64,000 nt of DNA from G963677445 sp963677445 (GTDB lineage Bacteria; Bacteroidota; Ignavibacteria; Ignavibacteriales; Melioribacteraceae): the NCBI GenBank assembly GCA_963677445.2, contig CAXXGF010000054.1, positions 62,001 through 126,000 of the forward strand. The letters run 5' to 3'. The position numbers were made by a program, and so were the translations under genes. The notes beneath the pieces were generated by a model. It saw only the letters and a program-made list of their open reading frames with translations. It was not told where the DNA came from and ran no database searches. This document shows positions 52,437 through 62,312 of this stretch, in pieces (position 1 is the first letter of the stretch; each line of letters starts with the position of its first letter).

Positions 52437-55046
52437 TTAAAAATCCATATCCCACCTGATTCCCAGCGAAGGAATAAAGGGAAGCCATTCTTCCTCTTTT
52501 TTTTGCAGATAAACTCCGTTTTCATTCTTTTTAATAGAATAATAATAGGCTCTCACATTATCTCTGTTATAGAGATTCATTATCTCAAGGAACAAATTAA
52601 ACCTGCCAAAGGAAGAAGAAAAATATTTACTGATTTTTAAATCGAGCCGGTGATAGTCAGGCAGCCAGGATTGCTGATAATCACCATAAAATTTATAATA
52701 TGTATTATAACCTTCGTCACTGATCTCTTCACCCAGGAATTGTTCTGTGGAGGGCCAGCCATTTCTGAATTGCCACGCGATATTGATATGCCAGTTGTTG
52801 CCGGGCCTTAAATTCAAATCAAAAGTTATTGTATTTCTCTGGTCAAACGGTCTGGGAATTTTAATGTTTCTGAACACACTTTCATCACTTAGATTTCGGG
52901 CATCCCTGATTTTTTCATCCGATATCGCCAGAGCGTAACTCCCCCAAAAACTGAATAATCCTCCTTTATCATACTTAAGCAAAAACTCCAGACCGCTTGA
53001 ATTCGCGTATTCCGGTTCGATAGATAAAATATCATAATGTACTTCAGGAAACATTACTATATAATCACTGATATTTCTATAAGCTGTTTTCAGGTTAGTC
53101 AGATTTTTATGATAAGCCTCCGCCCTGAAAAACAATCCATTATCAAAGATATGTTCAACACCAAGCATATAATGTTTTGCCAGTTCAGCTTTATTAAACT
53201 GCTCCTCACCATGTTCGACCCTGAGTCCGCTTATATTCTGTGTCTGGTAAAAATAACCAAAACCGGCCCTGCATGTGGTTTGGGGATTTATCATCCATGC
53301 CATGTTCACACGTGGGCTGAATAAGTTATCATCTGAATATGTTGTCCGGGCATATCTTCCTCCTATCTCAGCCACAAGATTATGTAATATCTTAAATCTG
53401 CCGCTCAGATAAGCTGCAAATCTGTTCCCGTCAGGATATAAACTGACAATTCTGTTCTCCCATTCTTTATATTCGGGATTCTGCAGCAGTTCTGCAGATT
53501 GTCTGAATCTGCCTGAATATCTATATTCGGCGGAGGAACCTGAAAAATCAAACCCGAATTTAAACAACAGATTATCTGAAAAATCATAATGGGTATTATG
53601 TTTTATTCCGAATAGATTAAAATTTCTCTCATCATTGATTTTGAACTCAAGCTCCGCGGTGTCGTCATTTCGGCCTATTCCTTTTCTCGTATGATCATAC
53701 CGGTTAAAATATAATACGGTTTGCGAGTTGATTTTGTCTGACCATATTTTGTCGTAAGTAATCCATGCTGAAGCGTTATAGTAGTCGGCTCTTGTGCTGT
53801 CATATTCATCATCAAAATCAAAATCATCCCCTCCATATAAAAAACTTAGGGTGATTTTGTCTGATAAAGTCAGCTTGTAATCAGTTTTTGCGTAAAAATC
53901 ATAATAAGCGGGACTCAGGGAAGATTCATCCTTAATTTTATCAAGAATAAAATCGAGATATCCCCTTCTTGCAGAAACAATCCACGATCCTTTCTCTCCT
54001 GCATAGCTGCCCTGACCCATCAGTCTGGCGTTCATCATACTTATACTGGCGCTTATGCTGTTTTTTGTCTCGGCGGGATCGAGACTTTTAATCTCAAATA
54101 TTCCGCTCATTTTATCACCATATTCCGCGGGAAACGCGCCTGCCAGGATGTTCGCTTTCCCTATGACAGCGGCGTCAACTATACTTAAAACTCCCCCGTG
54201 AATATCTTTAAGATGAAAGGGTTCATAAAGGGTCATTCCATCCAGGGTAACCAAAATCTCATCCGTTTCACCACCGCGAATAGTAAACCGCGATGAAAAA
54301 TCACCGGATGAAATTCCAGGTATTCTCGTAACAGCCCGGTAAATGTCTTCCCCAAACGACATGTTTTGAATATCTTTTTTACTTAGCGCCTGGAGAGCGG
54401 AGGGTTTTTTCTGCATTATCCCGAAACTTCCGGGAGTAACAACTACTTCACCAAGGGAGATTGATTTTTCAATCATTTCTATTTCAAGATACCGAGGCTC
54501 ACCGGCTTTCAGTTTTATATCCCGGATGGTTTTATCCTCATAACCAATATACTTGCAAATCAATGTATATAAACCTTCATTCAGATTATCAATCACGAAT
54601 TCGCCATTAATACCCGTGGCCGCACCCTGATAGGTATCCTTAATAATAATATTTACCCCGATAAGAGGAAACCTGTTATTTTTATCATGAACCTTTCCTT
54701 TTATGGAGGATTCACTTTTCTTGGTGATGATTATTTCTCCGTTTTCACCTGTTAAAATCTGAGTTCCTGTCAGTTTACACAGCTTTTTTAACAAAGAAAC
54801 AACTGCAATATTCGATTCCGTTAAAGTAATTTTTTGAGCATATGGAATATTGTTTTTGCTGTAATTAATGCTTATTTCGGCAAGGCGGCTTATCTCTTTT
54901 AATACATCTGAAAATTCAGTGTTTGTAAAATTCACCGAAATTTTCCGGTTTAATTCAACAGGAAAGTCCATTTTTTGAGCCGCGGAGAAAGTGGAGATCA
55001 GAACTATCAGGATCAGTGAGTTTCTGATGTGTGAAGCAGATAACAT
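52437..55046 (-). CDS. TonB-dependent receptor with STN and carboxypeptidase-regulatory-like domains
   Basis: 869 residues. Signal peptide ~1-23. Residues ~30-105 form a secretin/TonB short N-terminal (STN) domain (VNFTNTEFSDVLKEISRLA), which relays signals to an anti-sigma factor. A CarboxypepD_reg-like domain follows (IKGKVHDKNNRFPLIGVNII, ~113-195). The plug begins near EVVVTPGSF and includes FTIRGGETDEILVTLDGM. The rest is a 22-strand-type barrel ending in an aromatic residue (GIRWDMDF). Imports an unknown large ligand across the outer membrane using TonB. It is 13 bp downstream of a FecR-type gene on the same strand, forming a FecIRA-like cell-surface signalling set. Confidence 0.94.
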   Translation of the reverse strand: MLSASHIRNSLILIVLISTFSAAQKMDFPVELNRKISVNFTNTEFSDVLKEISRLAEISINYSKNNIPYAQKITLTESNIAVVSLLKKLCKLTGTQILTGENGEIIITKKSESSIKGKVHDKNNRFPLIGVNIIIKDTYQGAATGINGEFVIDNLNEGLYTLICKYIGYEDKTIRDIKLKAGEPRYLEIEMIEKSISLGEVVVTPGSFGIMQKKPSALQALSKKDIQNMSFGEDIYRAVTRIPGISSGDFSSRFTIRGGETDEILVTLDGMTLYEPFHLKDIHGGVLSIVDAAVIGKANILAGAFPAEYGDKMSGIFEIKSLDPAETKNSISASISMMNARLMGQGSYAGEKGSWIVSARRGYLDFILDKIKDESSLSPAYYDFYAKTDYKLTLSDKITLSFLYGGDDFDFDDEYDSTRADYYNASAWITYDKIWSDKINSQTVLYFNRYDHTRKGIGRNDDTAELEFKINDERNFNLFGIKHNTHYDFSDNLLFKFGFDFSGSSAEYRYSGRFRQSAELLQNPEYKEWENRIVSLYPDGNRFAAYLSGRFKILHNLVAEIGGRYARTTYSDDNLFSPRVNMAWMINPQTTCRAGFGYFYQTQNISGLRVEHGEEQFNKAELAKHYMLGVEHIFDNGLFFRAEAYHKNLTNLKTAYRNISDYIVMFPEVHYDILSIEPEYANSSGLEFLLKYDKGGLFSFWGSYALAISDEKIRDARNLSDESVFRNIKIPRPFDQRNTITFDLNLRPGNNWHINIAWQFRNGWPSTEQFLGEEISDEGYNTYYKFYGDYQQSWLPDYHRLDLKISKYFSSSFGRFNLFLEIMNLYNRDNVRAYYYSIKKNENGVYLQKKEEEWLPFIPSLGIRWDMDF

Positions 55047-55059
55047 ATAATATCCTTCT

Positions 55060-56052
55060 CTAATTTAGAATAATTTTACTTCCCCTGTACTCAACTTTCA
55101 ACCCGGTTATAAGGGCGATCAAATTAAGACCTGCTTTGTAACCGTTATCTTTTAAGTGCACAGAAAGTACCTGGTTTAGAGCGGATTTATCATTCAGTTC
55201 AATATCGATATTATACCATCTTTCCAGTTGGTTTATAACTTCTGAAAGGGTTGTTTCTTCAAAATATTTTTCATTATTTATCCATCCGGAAATTCTGCCC
55301 GGAGAAATCGGGGCCGGCTCAGTGGGAGAAAAAACGCTGTCAATAACACTGTACTTGCCGGCGGTTATAAAAACTGTATCAGTATGATTAAGATTATTCA
55401 TGAAGGAAACTTTGCCTTCACTGACCGCGAGATGCACCCGCTTAGTTTTTTTCCAGCTTCTGATGTTGAACTTTGTCCCTAAAACTTCAACTTTACCCTG
55501 GTTGGCTTCAACAATAAAAGGTCTGACAGAATCCTTATTTACTTCGAAATATGCTTCACCATTAAGGCTGACCTCACGGGTTTTGCCAAATTCCTCCGGG
55601 TAAAAAATTTCACTTCCCGAATCGAGCGTAACTATTGTTCCATCAGATAATGTAACTTTTTTTCTTTCACCGAAGCCGACTTTCAGATTGTGAATTACTG
55701 ATTCCGGATTATCTGGTATTGTCAAAATATAATACAGGGGCAAAATTAATATCATTATTGCGGCTGCGTAACGAATAATATTTGAAGAAAAATATGATTT
55801 AACAGTAAAAGATATTTTTTTATTAACGTTGTTACTTATATCGGCTTTAAGAAGAAATTTGCTCCAGGCTTCTTCCGGATCCTGGTAAATCAGTTTTTTT
55901 CCCGTTGCTTTCCATACCTTTTCAAGATCAGAAAGCCTTTCCCGCGCCCCCGGACTATTTTTGAGAAGCCTTAGAATTTCAGACTTTTCTTCCGGTGAAC
56001 ACTCTTCCGCGATAAATTTTGTCAATATGTTATCATCTAATACTATTTTCAT
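55060..56052 (-). CDS. FecR-family anti-sigma factor
   Basis: 330 residues. A short cytoplasmic N-terminal domain (~1-90) with the W in KVWKATGKK, one membrane helix (~93-112, YAAAIMILILPLYYIL), then the periplasmic FecR domain with KVGFGERKKVTLSDGTIVTL and EVSLNGEAYFEVN, and a C-terminal STN-like part (SEVINQLERWYNIDIELND). It relays occupancy of the TonB receptor encoded next door to the ECF sigma factor encoded 59 bp upstream. Confidence 0.95.
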   Translation of the reverse strand: MKIVLDDNILTKFIAEECSPEEKSEILRLLKNSPGARERLSDLEKVWKATGKKLIYQDPEEAWSKFLLKADISNNVNKKISFTVKSYFSSNIIRYAAAIMILILPLYYILTIPDNPESVIHNLKVGFGERKKVTLSDGTIVTLDSGSEIFYPEEFGKTREVSLNGEAYFEVNKDSVRPFIVEANQGKVEVLGTKFNIRSWKKTKRVHLAVSEGKVSFMNNLNHTDTVFITAGKYSVIDSVFSPTEPAPISPGRISGWINNEKYFEETTLSEVINQLERWYNIDIELNDKSALNQVLSVHLKDNGYKAGLNLIALITGLKVEYRGSKIILN

Positions 56053-56111
56053 CGATATCTCTGCTGATTATAAACCAGCTGTATGTAATACAACTGAGTT
56101 GTTATTTACCC

Positions 56112-56708
56112 CTACATGAATGTTAAAAAAATTAAAAAAGTTAATAAACGCGCTAGTAACTCCTTTAGTTTTTTCAGATTCCTGCTCATCTGAGTTTCTA
56201 CGGTTTTTATCGAAATACCAAGAATTTCTGAGATTTCAGAATACTTAAGGTTGTCATACCTGCTCATTATGAAAATTTCTCTTCCCTTTTCGGGAAGTTT
56301 TTCTACAGCTTTTAACACTTCCTGTGTCAGTTCTTTCCTTTCAACAACCGATTCCATTAACTCCCGGCTCTCAACAAATTCCGGTTCGTTAAAAGAAGCG
56401 CGTTTTTTTTCATGATGGCTTTTAAGAAAATTCAGAGATTTATTGCGGGTAATGGTATAAATATAAGTTTTAAGATTTTTCTCCCGGTCGATTTTGCTCC
56501 TGTTTTCCCACAAATCCAAAAAAGTATCCTGAACAATGTTTTCGGCTGCCGGCATATCATTGACTATATTCAGCGAATAATTCAGCAGCGGGTTCCAGAA
56601 TGTGGTGAATACCAGCTTAAATGCCTTTATATCGCCATCCTTTATTTGTCCGGCGGTTTCGGGAGATATCTCCCGCCGGCTGATACTATATATTTTTTTA
56701 TCCCGCAA
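56112..56708 (-). CDS. ECF-family RNA polymerase sigma factor (FecI-like)
   Basis: 198 residues in the longest form, which begins with a TTG at 56708. No ATG precedes region 2, so the true start stays uncertain. Sigma-70 region 2 shows AENIVQDTFLDLWENRSKI and YIYTITRNKSLNFLKS. Region 4 shows LPEKGREIFIMSRYDNLKYS and the helix-turn-helix EISEILGISIKTVETQMSRN. The C-terminal LARLLTFLIFLTFM is unusually hydrophobic. It should direct transcription of the receptor genes when released by FecR. Confidence 0.93.
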   Translation of the reverse strand: MRDKKIYSISRREISPETAGQIKDGDIKAFKLVFTTFWNPLLNYSLNIVNDMPAAENIVQDTFLDLWENRSKIDREKNLKTYIYTITRNKSLNFLKSHHEKKRASFNEPEFVESRELMESVVERKELTQEVLKAVEKLPEKGREIFIMSRYDNLKYSEISEILGISIKTVETQMSRNLKKLKELLARLLTFLIFLTFM

Positions 56709-57180
56709 TCAGGTATTCTCTGTAAAATTATGGATTTATAACCACAAATTAAAAATGGAAAAAATTGCTTATGGGTGTTAAAGTTTTTTTAATAACAGGT
56801 CTGACGGTCTGAATTAAAAAATGTTCACGGTTTAAAGATAAGATTATTATCATTCACCCGCTCCTGTTGCGGTGAAAGCAATTGGAAACGTTATAACATA
56901 TCATCGGGTAAATAGATGTTTTTTTTACCATTCGCAGAGACAAAGCATGCCTTGTCTCTACAGGGATTATATAAAAATAATACGCGGAATAATTTGATAA
57001 CATTGGTTAGAAAAAGAAGAGTAATTTTGTTTTGGCTGCGGTATCAAACAACGATACCGATAACAATACCGAATCCGATACCTATTTTTTAATCGGGGTA
57101 ATCTAAAATAATCATGGTTTATATTCCTGACAGAGTATATGTGCTATTCTGTGCCACACAGGGGATGGATAAACTCACAA
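56709..57180. other. Intergenic region between the sigma factor and propeller kinase, with palindrome element copy 7
   Basis: 56709-56880 should hold the sigma-factor promoter. 56934-57122 is palindrome element copy 7. The last ~60 bp follow the stop of the kinase gene. No gene seen. Confidence 0.65.
56934..57122 (-). repeat. Palindrome element, copy 7 (reverse orientation)
   Basis: The palindrome at 56934-56961 has two changes in its first arm (GCAGAGACAAAGCA). The AT arm, ACGATACCGATAACAATACCG hexamer run and TTTTTTAATCGGGG motif follow as in copies 4-6. The distal CAAGGTTCAGAC arm is degraded. Confidence 0.75.
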
Positions 57181-60100
57181 TTAATTTTCTTTATTTATAT
57201 GTTTTCCATTAAAGGAAACCCGGAATATCGTTCCCACTCCCTTTTTGCTTTCAACCTCGATTTTGGCATTGTTCATTTCGCAATATTTTTTTACAAGGGC
57301 GAGCCCGAGTCCGTTGCCCTCAAATTTTCTTTTATAACCCTGCTCCTCCTGTGAAAAGGCGTCAAATAAGCGGGGAATATATTCGGCAGCTATACCAATT
57401 CCGGTATCCTCAACCTCCACAATAAGATGAGAATTTTTATTAAGCACCCTCAGAATAATTTTTCCTTCGGGTGTATATTTGATCGCGTTGTCAATCAGAT
57501 TTACTATTATCTGGTTCACAGTATATTCATCGGCAAAAATTTCGGTATCAGAAGCATTATTTTTCAATTCGAGCAGGAGTTTTTTTTCTTTTGCCGAGAA
57601 ATAAAATTCCTGGTAAAGTTTCTCCAGTACATTCTCCATAATATCAATATTCACAGGACGGAAATCATAAGTGCCGGTTTGAATTTCCGACATGTTCAGT
57701 ATCATATCAATTGTTCTGATGATTCTTCTGCCGGCAGAACTCATACTCTGAAAACCTCCCTTGAGATCTTCATCCAGTTTATCTTCAAGCTCAGCCTGAA
57801 GCAGATTGGAAAAATTCAGAATAACACCTACCGGAGACCTTATTTCGTGTGACATCTGTGCGAGAAATTCCGATTTAAGTTTATCGGCGTTCCTGAGCAG
57901 GGCAAGCTCCCTTTCCTGGTTTTTGGTTTTAAACCTGATTAGTCCGAAAACAACAAGGATAAAGAGAAAAGCGTAGAAGATATAAGCCCACCATGTATCC
58001 CAAAACGGGGGAGTAATAATTACTTTTATTGAAGCTCCTTTTTTATCCCACAGGTAATCATTATTGGCTCCTTTTACCTGAAACAGATATTCCCCGGGAG
58101 AAAGATTGCTGAATGTGGCAAAATTTCTTGTGCCTATGTTTATCCACTCTTTATTAAATCCGGACATCTTGTACATGAATTTATTTTTTTCGGGAGCTGA
58201 AAAATTCAATGCGGCAAACTCAAATGTAAAAACGTAATCTTTATAGCTGAGGATTATTTCTTCAACATAAGGCAGGTCTTTATCAAATAAATCACCTGAA
58301 AACTGATCAACTTTTTCATTAAATATAGTCATTCCTGTTATCACAGTTGAAGGGGCTTTATCATTGGTGACAATATTGCCGGGATAAAAGCTTACGACGC
58401 CATTGACCCCCCCGAAAAAGAGCTCGCCATCTTTTGTCAGAAGTGAAGAATTATAATTAAATTCATTACCCGGCAGACCATCCAGAACAGTATATACCAG
58501 AAACTTTTCCTGTTTGGGATTAAAGCGGGCGAGTCCCATATTGGTTCCTATCCAAAGGTCCCCTTTATGATCAACCTCCATCGAATAAATAATGTTGCTG
58601 GCAAGTCCCTGCGCCTCTCCAAAGACAATAAATTTGTCTTCATCGGGAATAAATTTATTCAGGCCGCCGCCGAATGTGCCTATCCAGATTCTCCCTTTCT
58701 GATCCTCCGTAACCGCGTATATCCGGTTATGACTTATGCTGCCCGGATCATCGGGATCATGGAAATATTTCTTTATTTTCCCCGTTTCCTGATCAATTAC
58801 ATTCAATCCGTTATCTGTTCCTATCCACATTTTCCCGTTGGATGATTGAAAAATTGATGAGATTGATGTAGAGCTGAGAGAATATTCTTCTTTTTCATCA
58901 TAACTGAAGCGGGTGAATTTCTCGGTTTCAGGATCAAATTTAGTCAAACCTGAATAAGCGGCTATCCATAGTTTATTCTCACTATCTTTATAAAGCTGAA
59001 GAACAATACCACCCGCAATTGAATTTGTATTTTCGGGTTGGTGAACATAAACTTTCATTTTGTTATGCTTAATATCATACCTGTTTAATCCGTTCCTGGA
59101 GCCAATCCACAAAATCCCCTCAGGATATTCGAGCACCGTAAAAACTTCATTGCTGCTTAATCCTGAATTTCTGCCGGTATAATGTTTATAATTTGAAAAG
59201 CTTCTGTTTGTTTCATGTAAACCTTCGGAAGTGCATATCCATATATTTCCTTTGCTGTCTTCGATCATCTCCCAAATCTCATCACTCGACAGAGTGTTTA
59301 ACGTGCCTCCCTTTTTCCTGATCACATTAAATTTTGCCATTGCCGGATCATATTTGTTAATTCCTCCGCTTGCCGTACCGGTCCATAAAATTCCTGAGTT
59401 ATCCAGGAATAATTTATATATTATATTACAGCTTATTTCCGGAATCTGTTTTGTATCCTCCCGGTAATTGTATATCATCCTGAGCTCGGGTGACAGAACA
59501 ACCAGTCCGTCATTTAACGAACCTATCCAAATTTCACCTGATGGATGAATCAGAATATCATTAACACTATTCAGACTGAACGAGTAACTTTTATTAAGGA
59601 ATGAAATTCTTTTACCAAAATTTTTTGTGTTCATATCAAAGATGTATAAGCCGTCAAGTGAACCCGCTAACAACTCTCTTTCATTTAAAGGAACTACCAC
59701 CCTGATTTTGTTTCTTTCATAATCAGGTTCTTCAGCAGGCCGCGGCATAAAACAAATTGAGGAACAATCCTTTTTATTAAACCTGATGAGTCCCGCGCCG
59801 TAACTTGCCAGGTAAAGAATACTGTCCTGACCGGCCGGCTGGTGAATATCATATATTCTCAGGGGAACTACTTTTTCCTTATTTCCGCAGCTTACTCCAA
59901 TTCTCTTAAATTTATCCTCTCCCCTGATATATCTGTTCAGCCCCGCATAAGTGGATATCCAGAGAAATCCCTCGTTATCCTCAAAGATATTTATTACAGA
60001 ATTATCATCCAGTGTGGCCGAATCGGAGGGATCATTAAAATAGTGAAAAAATTTTTCGGTTTCGGGATCATACCTGTTTAACCCGTCCTCTGTGCCAAAC

Positions 60101-60405
60101 CATAAAAAGCCGTAGCAGTCTTTTCCGGCAGAAAAAATCCTTTCATTGGATATGGAATATGGATTAAACTTATCGGGAGTGAATATTTTGAAATGTTCAC
60201 CGTCATACCTGTTAAGACCGTTATCAGTGCCTATCCAGAGGAATCCTTTTTCATCCTGAACGATATCATAAACGCTGCTTTGTGAAAGACCGTCTTTCAG
60301 GGTAATCTGGTCAAATTTGAGGGGATGAAAGGGGTTGGAATACACCCGGCAGTTTATCAATAATAAAATAAAAAGAAATATTTTCAGAATGCCGGATCTA
60401 TTCAT
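57181..60405 (-). CDS. Two-component propeller sensor histidine kinase
   Basis: 1074 residues. Signal peptide ~1-23. The periplasmic part is built of about a dozen propeller-blade repeats of the type LWIGTDNGLNRYD, giving two seven-bladed propellers, followed by a Y_Y_Y domain (~715-795, FSAPEKNKFMYKMSGFNKEW). One membrane helix (~800-820, WWAYIFYAFLFILVVFGLI). The H box MSHEIRSPVGVILNFSNLL and the ATPase NLIDNAIKYTPEGK, DTGIGI, GNGLGLALVKKYC complete the kinase. Unlike the hybrid sensors of Bacteroides it has no receiver or AraC domain, so it needs a separate regulator, not seen nearby. It probably senses a carbohydrate or breakdown product in the periplasm. Confidence 0.95.
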   Translation of the reverse strand: MNRSGILKIFLFILLLINCRVYSNPFHPLKFDQITLKDGLSQSSVYDIVQDEKGFLWIGTDNGLNRYDGEHFKIFTPDKFNPYSISNERIFSAGKDCYGFLWFGTEDGLNRYDPETEKFFHYFNDPSDSATLDDNSVINIFEDNEGFLWISTYAGLNRYIRGEDKFKRIGVSCGNKEKVVPLRIYDIHQPAGQDSILYLASYGAGLIRFNKKDCSSICFMPRPAEEPDYERNKIRVVVPLNERELLAGSLDGLYIFDMNTKNFGKRISFLNKSYSFSLNSVNDILIHPSGEIWIGSLNDGLVVLSPELRMIYNYREDTKQIPEISCNIIYKLFLDNSGILWTGTASGGINKYDPAMAKFNVIRKKGGTLNTLSSDEIWEMIEDSKGNIWICTSEGLHETNRSFSNYKHYTGRNSGLSSNEVFTVLEYPEGILWIGSRNGLNRYDIKHNKMKVYVHQPENTNSIAGGIVLQLYKDSENKLWIAAYSGLTKFDPETEKFTRFSYDEKEEYSLSSTSISSIFQSSNGKMWIGTDNGLNVIDQETGKIKKYFHDPDDPGSISHNRIYAVTEDQKGRIWIGTFGGGLNKFIPDEDKFIVFGEAQGLASNIIYSMEVDHKGDLWIGTNMGLARFNPKQEKFLVYTVLDGLPGNEFNYNSSLLTKDGELFFGGVNGVVSFYPGNIVTNDKAPSTVITGMTIFNEKVDQFSGDLFDKDLPYVEEIILSYKDYVFTFEFAALNFSAPEKNKFMYKMSGFNKEWINIGTRNFATFSNLSPGEYLFQVKGANNDYLWDKKGASIKVIITPPFWDTWWAYIFYAFLFILVVFGLIRFKTKNQERELALLRNADKLKSEFLAQMSHEIRSPVGVILNFSNLLQAELEDKLDEDLKGGFQSMSSAGRRIIRTIDMILNMSEIQTGTYDFRPVNIDIMENVLEKLYQEFYFSAKEKKLLLELKNNASDTEIFADEYTVNQIIVNLIDNAIKYTPEGKIILRVLNKNSHLIVEVEDTGIGIAAEYIPRLFDAFSQEEQGYKRKFEGNGLGLALVKKYCEMNNAKIEVESKKGVGTIFRVSFNGKHINKEN

Positions 60406-60587
60406 AACAAGAGTAAATTTGATATTTGGTTTTTCGAAATATTATCGGTAAAAAACAAATTATATTTAATTAAAATAGGGTTTTTCCGGCAAAACAGATG
60501 TGATATGAATTCATAACACAGGAAAGATAACAGTATCTGTTTAATTTCGAATAGGGGAAACAATACATCCGGGAGTATTATCTTCCT

Positions 60588-61313
60588 TTACTTCATAACC
60601 TCAAAATCTACATGGTAATGATCGTCATGAATTACCCATGAACGTTTTTTGCTAAAAGTGATATTCTGTTTCAGATAACTTCCATATTTGGATTTCCATA
60701 AATACTTCTGCAGCTCAGGGTAATAAATTACCCTTTTAACTTTCACACCGTATCGGGGGGCAAGTTTATTCAGAAAATAAAGATGCGAAGAAATACTTTC
60801 AAAATCGGTTTGTAAATCTTCATATTTGCCCCTTTTATCAAAATCGATAGAATAGCCGAATTTGTTGAATATTGAAGTCGGGAGCAAAACAGACGCACCT
60901 GTTTCATCTTTAACCGGAGTCATAAAATCCACTGATAAACCATTCTCATGAGTTTTATGCGGATAAAAATCGCCGCCTGTTACCCAGCCTGTTTCACCAT
61001 ATTTGTATTGTTTTTCAGGGTGCAGTATATTTAGAGTATCATAAACGGCAACTACAAGATCCCTGACTTTATCATGAACCGCGTTCCTGCCGAGCATCGC
61101 GCCAATATATGAATATGTTATAAAATTATCGCCCCGCGTGGGAAGTCTTTTTCCGTTTTCCAGGCTGCCCTTTGAGGTTGTCCCGATGCTCCTGCTCGGT
61201 TTTTCAGTTTCGAGGAGAATCATAACGGAATTTCCGAAATAGATTGATATAACTATTACAAACAGAATTGCTGAGAGAATATAAAATAATTTGGCAAGTT
61301 TTCTTTTTTTCAT
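60588..61313 (-). CDS. MepA-like penicillin-insensitive murein endopeptidase
   Basis: 241 residues. One N-terminal membrane anchor or signal (LFYILSAILFVIVISIYFG). The catalytic part has the LAS metallopeptidase zinc motifs of MepA: GGDFYPHKTHENGLSVDFM (His and Asp ligands near residues 115-127) and HDDHYHVDF (His ligands near 225-231). MepA cleaves D-alanyl-meso-diaminopimelate cross-links in peptidoglycan. The protein is a little shorter than E. coli MepA (274). It stands alone on the strand, 30 bp after the restriction enzyme gene. Confidence 0.85.
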   Translation of the reverse strand: MKKRKLAKLFYILSAILFVIVISIYFGNSVMILLETEKPSRSIGTTSKGSLENGKRLPTRGDNFITYSYIGAMLGRNAVHDKVRDLVVAVYDTLNILHPEKQYKYGETGWVTGGDFYPHKTHENGLSVDFMTPVKDETGASVLLPTSIFNKFGYSIDFDKRGKYEDLQTDFESISSHLYFLNKLAPRYGVKVKRVIYYPELQKYLWKSKYGSYLKQNITFSKKRSWVIHDDHYHVDFEVMK

Positions 61314-61343
61314 TAAAACATTAAAATTCGTTTTGTAGACGGT

Positions 61344-62312
61344 TTAGTAGGGTCCCAAAAATTTATCACCATTAAAATGAATCATATGATCAGGGACATT
61401 CATTATCCAGATTTCTGTTTCCCAGGAAATATCTTTTGCATTTTTCTTAAATTCATCAAGATCAGGAAATGCGGAAACATATATTTTGCTTATCTCAATG
61501 TTCTTAAATACTGTCTCAAGTTCTGTCAATCGTTTTGGGGAAATGGGACCATGCGATGTGACAGCCTCTATTAAAAACAACCAATTCTTTTTCTTATCAA
61601 ATAATATAACATCTGGCAATTTCTTATGCTCGTCAAATGCAATTCCAATTTCTTGTAAGATTTTTTCATCTATATACAGACTTTTCCTGGCTGTATCACC
61701 GACATAAACGAGAAAGCTGTCAGGCGCAAAACGTGGCGCAAACTTTTCAATAATCGCAATTTGTAATTCATTATGTTTTCCCGGTGAAAATTGTAATTTA
61801 TTTCCATTCTTCAAAACCAAAGGAATTAATTTTTTTTCTCTTTCTTTTCGGTATTTATCCTTAAGAGCGATATGATTTTCTCGCCACTTCTTTAATTCTG
61901 TTTTCCATTTCCTTGTTCTAAAAGATTTTATAACCTCTAATGCTTCATGGGTTAACTTGTAATGATTATCTTTACTGTTTGTAGGTAGAGAGGGATTTTC
62001 GGGATTTTGGACAACGATCCCGGCCTGGATAAATTGATGAAGTGTCTGCCTCCTGATTGTTTCTCGTGAATTTTCCGCATATTCTTTCTTATAATATTTT
62101 GATATGTAGCGTATTATCCCCGGATATTTTGCATTTTTCTTATTTCCGACAACAGACATACAGATAGCTTCAGCATCTTTCCATTTGCTTGTCTTTCTAA
62201 TATTACATAATGCCAGCAAGGTTAAGGATGATCTTTCATTCTGTTGTTTTTCAGGCAATCCCAACTCTTTTAAAATCTTTGCTGCTTCTTCGACTTTCTC
62301 CATAACTTTCAT
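61344..62312 (-). CDS. BsuBI/PstI-family type II restriction endonuclease
   Basis: 322 residues from the ATG at 62312; a TTG at 62321 or an ATG at 62303 are alternatives. R.PstI is of similar length (326). The N-terminal half is a winged-helix-like region. The C-terminal half has the family blocks: YVGDTARKSLYIDEKILQEI, LPDVILFDKKKNWLFLIEAV (the PD...E catalytic core), TSHGPISPKRLTEL, VSAFPDLDEF and WIMNVPDHMIHFNGDKFLGP. Predicted to cut CTGCAG, as other members do (inference from family). The gene overlaps the end of its methyltransferase gene by 62 nt in another frame. Confidence 0.95.
   Translation of the reverse strand: MKVMEKVEEAAKILKELGLPEKQQNERSSLTLLALCNIRKTSKWKDAEAICMSVVGNKKNAKYPGIIRYISKYYKKEYAENSRETIRRQTLHQFIQAGIVVQNPENPSLPTNSKDNHYKLTHEALEVIKSFRTRKWKTELKKWRENHIALKDKYRKEREKKLIPLVLKNGNKLQFSPGKHNELQIAIIEKFAPRFAPDSFLVYVGDTARKSLYIDEKILQEIGIAFDEHKKLPDVILFDKKKNWLFLIEAVTSHGPISPKRLTELETVFKNIEISKIYVSAFPDLDEFKKNAKDISWETEIWIMNVPDHMIHFNGDKFLGPY

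Noticed and set aside
47100..57122. Repeated palindromes considered as a CRISPR array
   Set aside because: The copies are kilobases apart, embedded in longer conserved elements, with no regular spacers and no cas genes.
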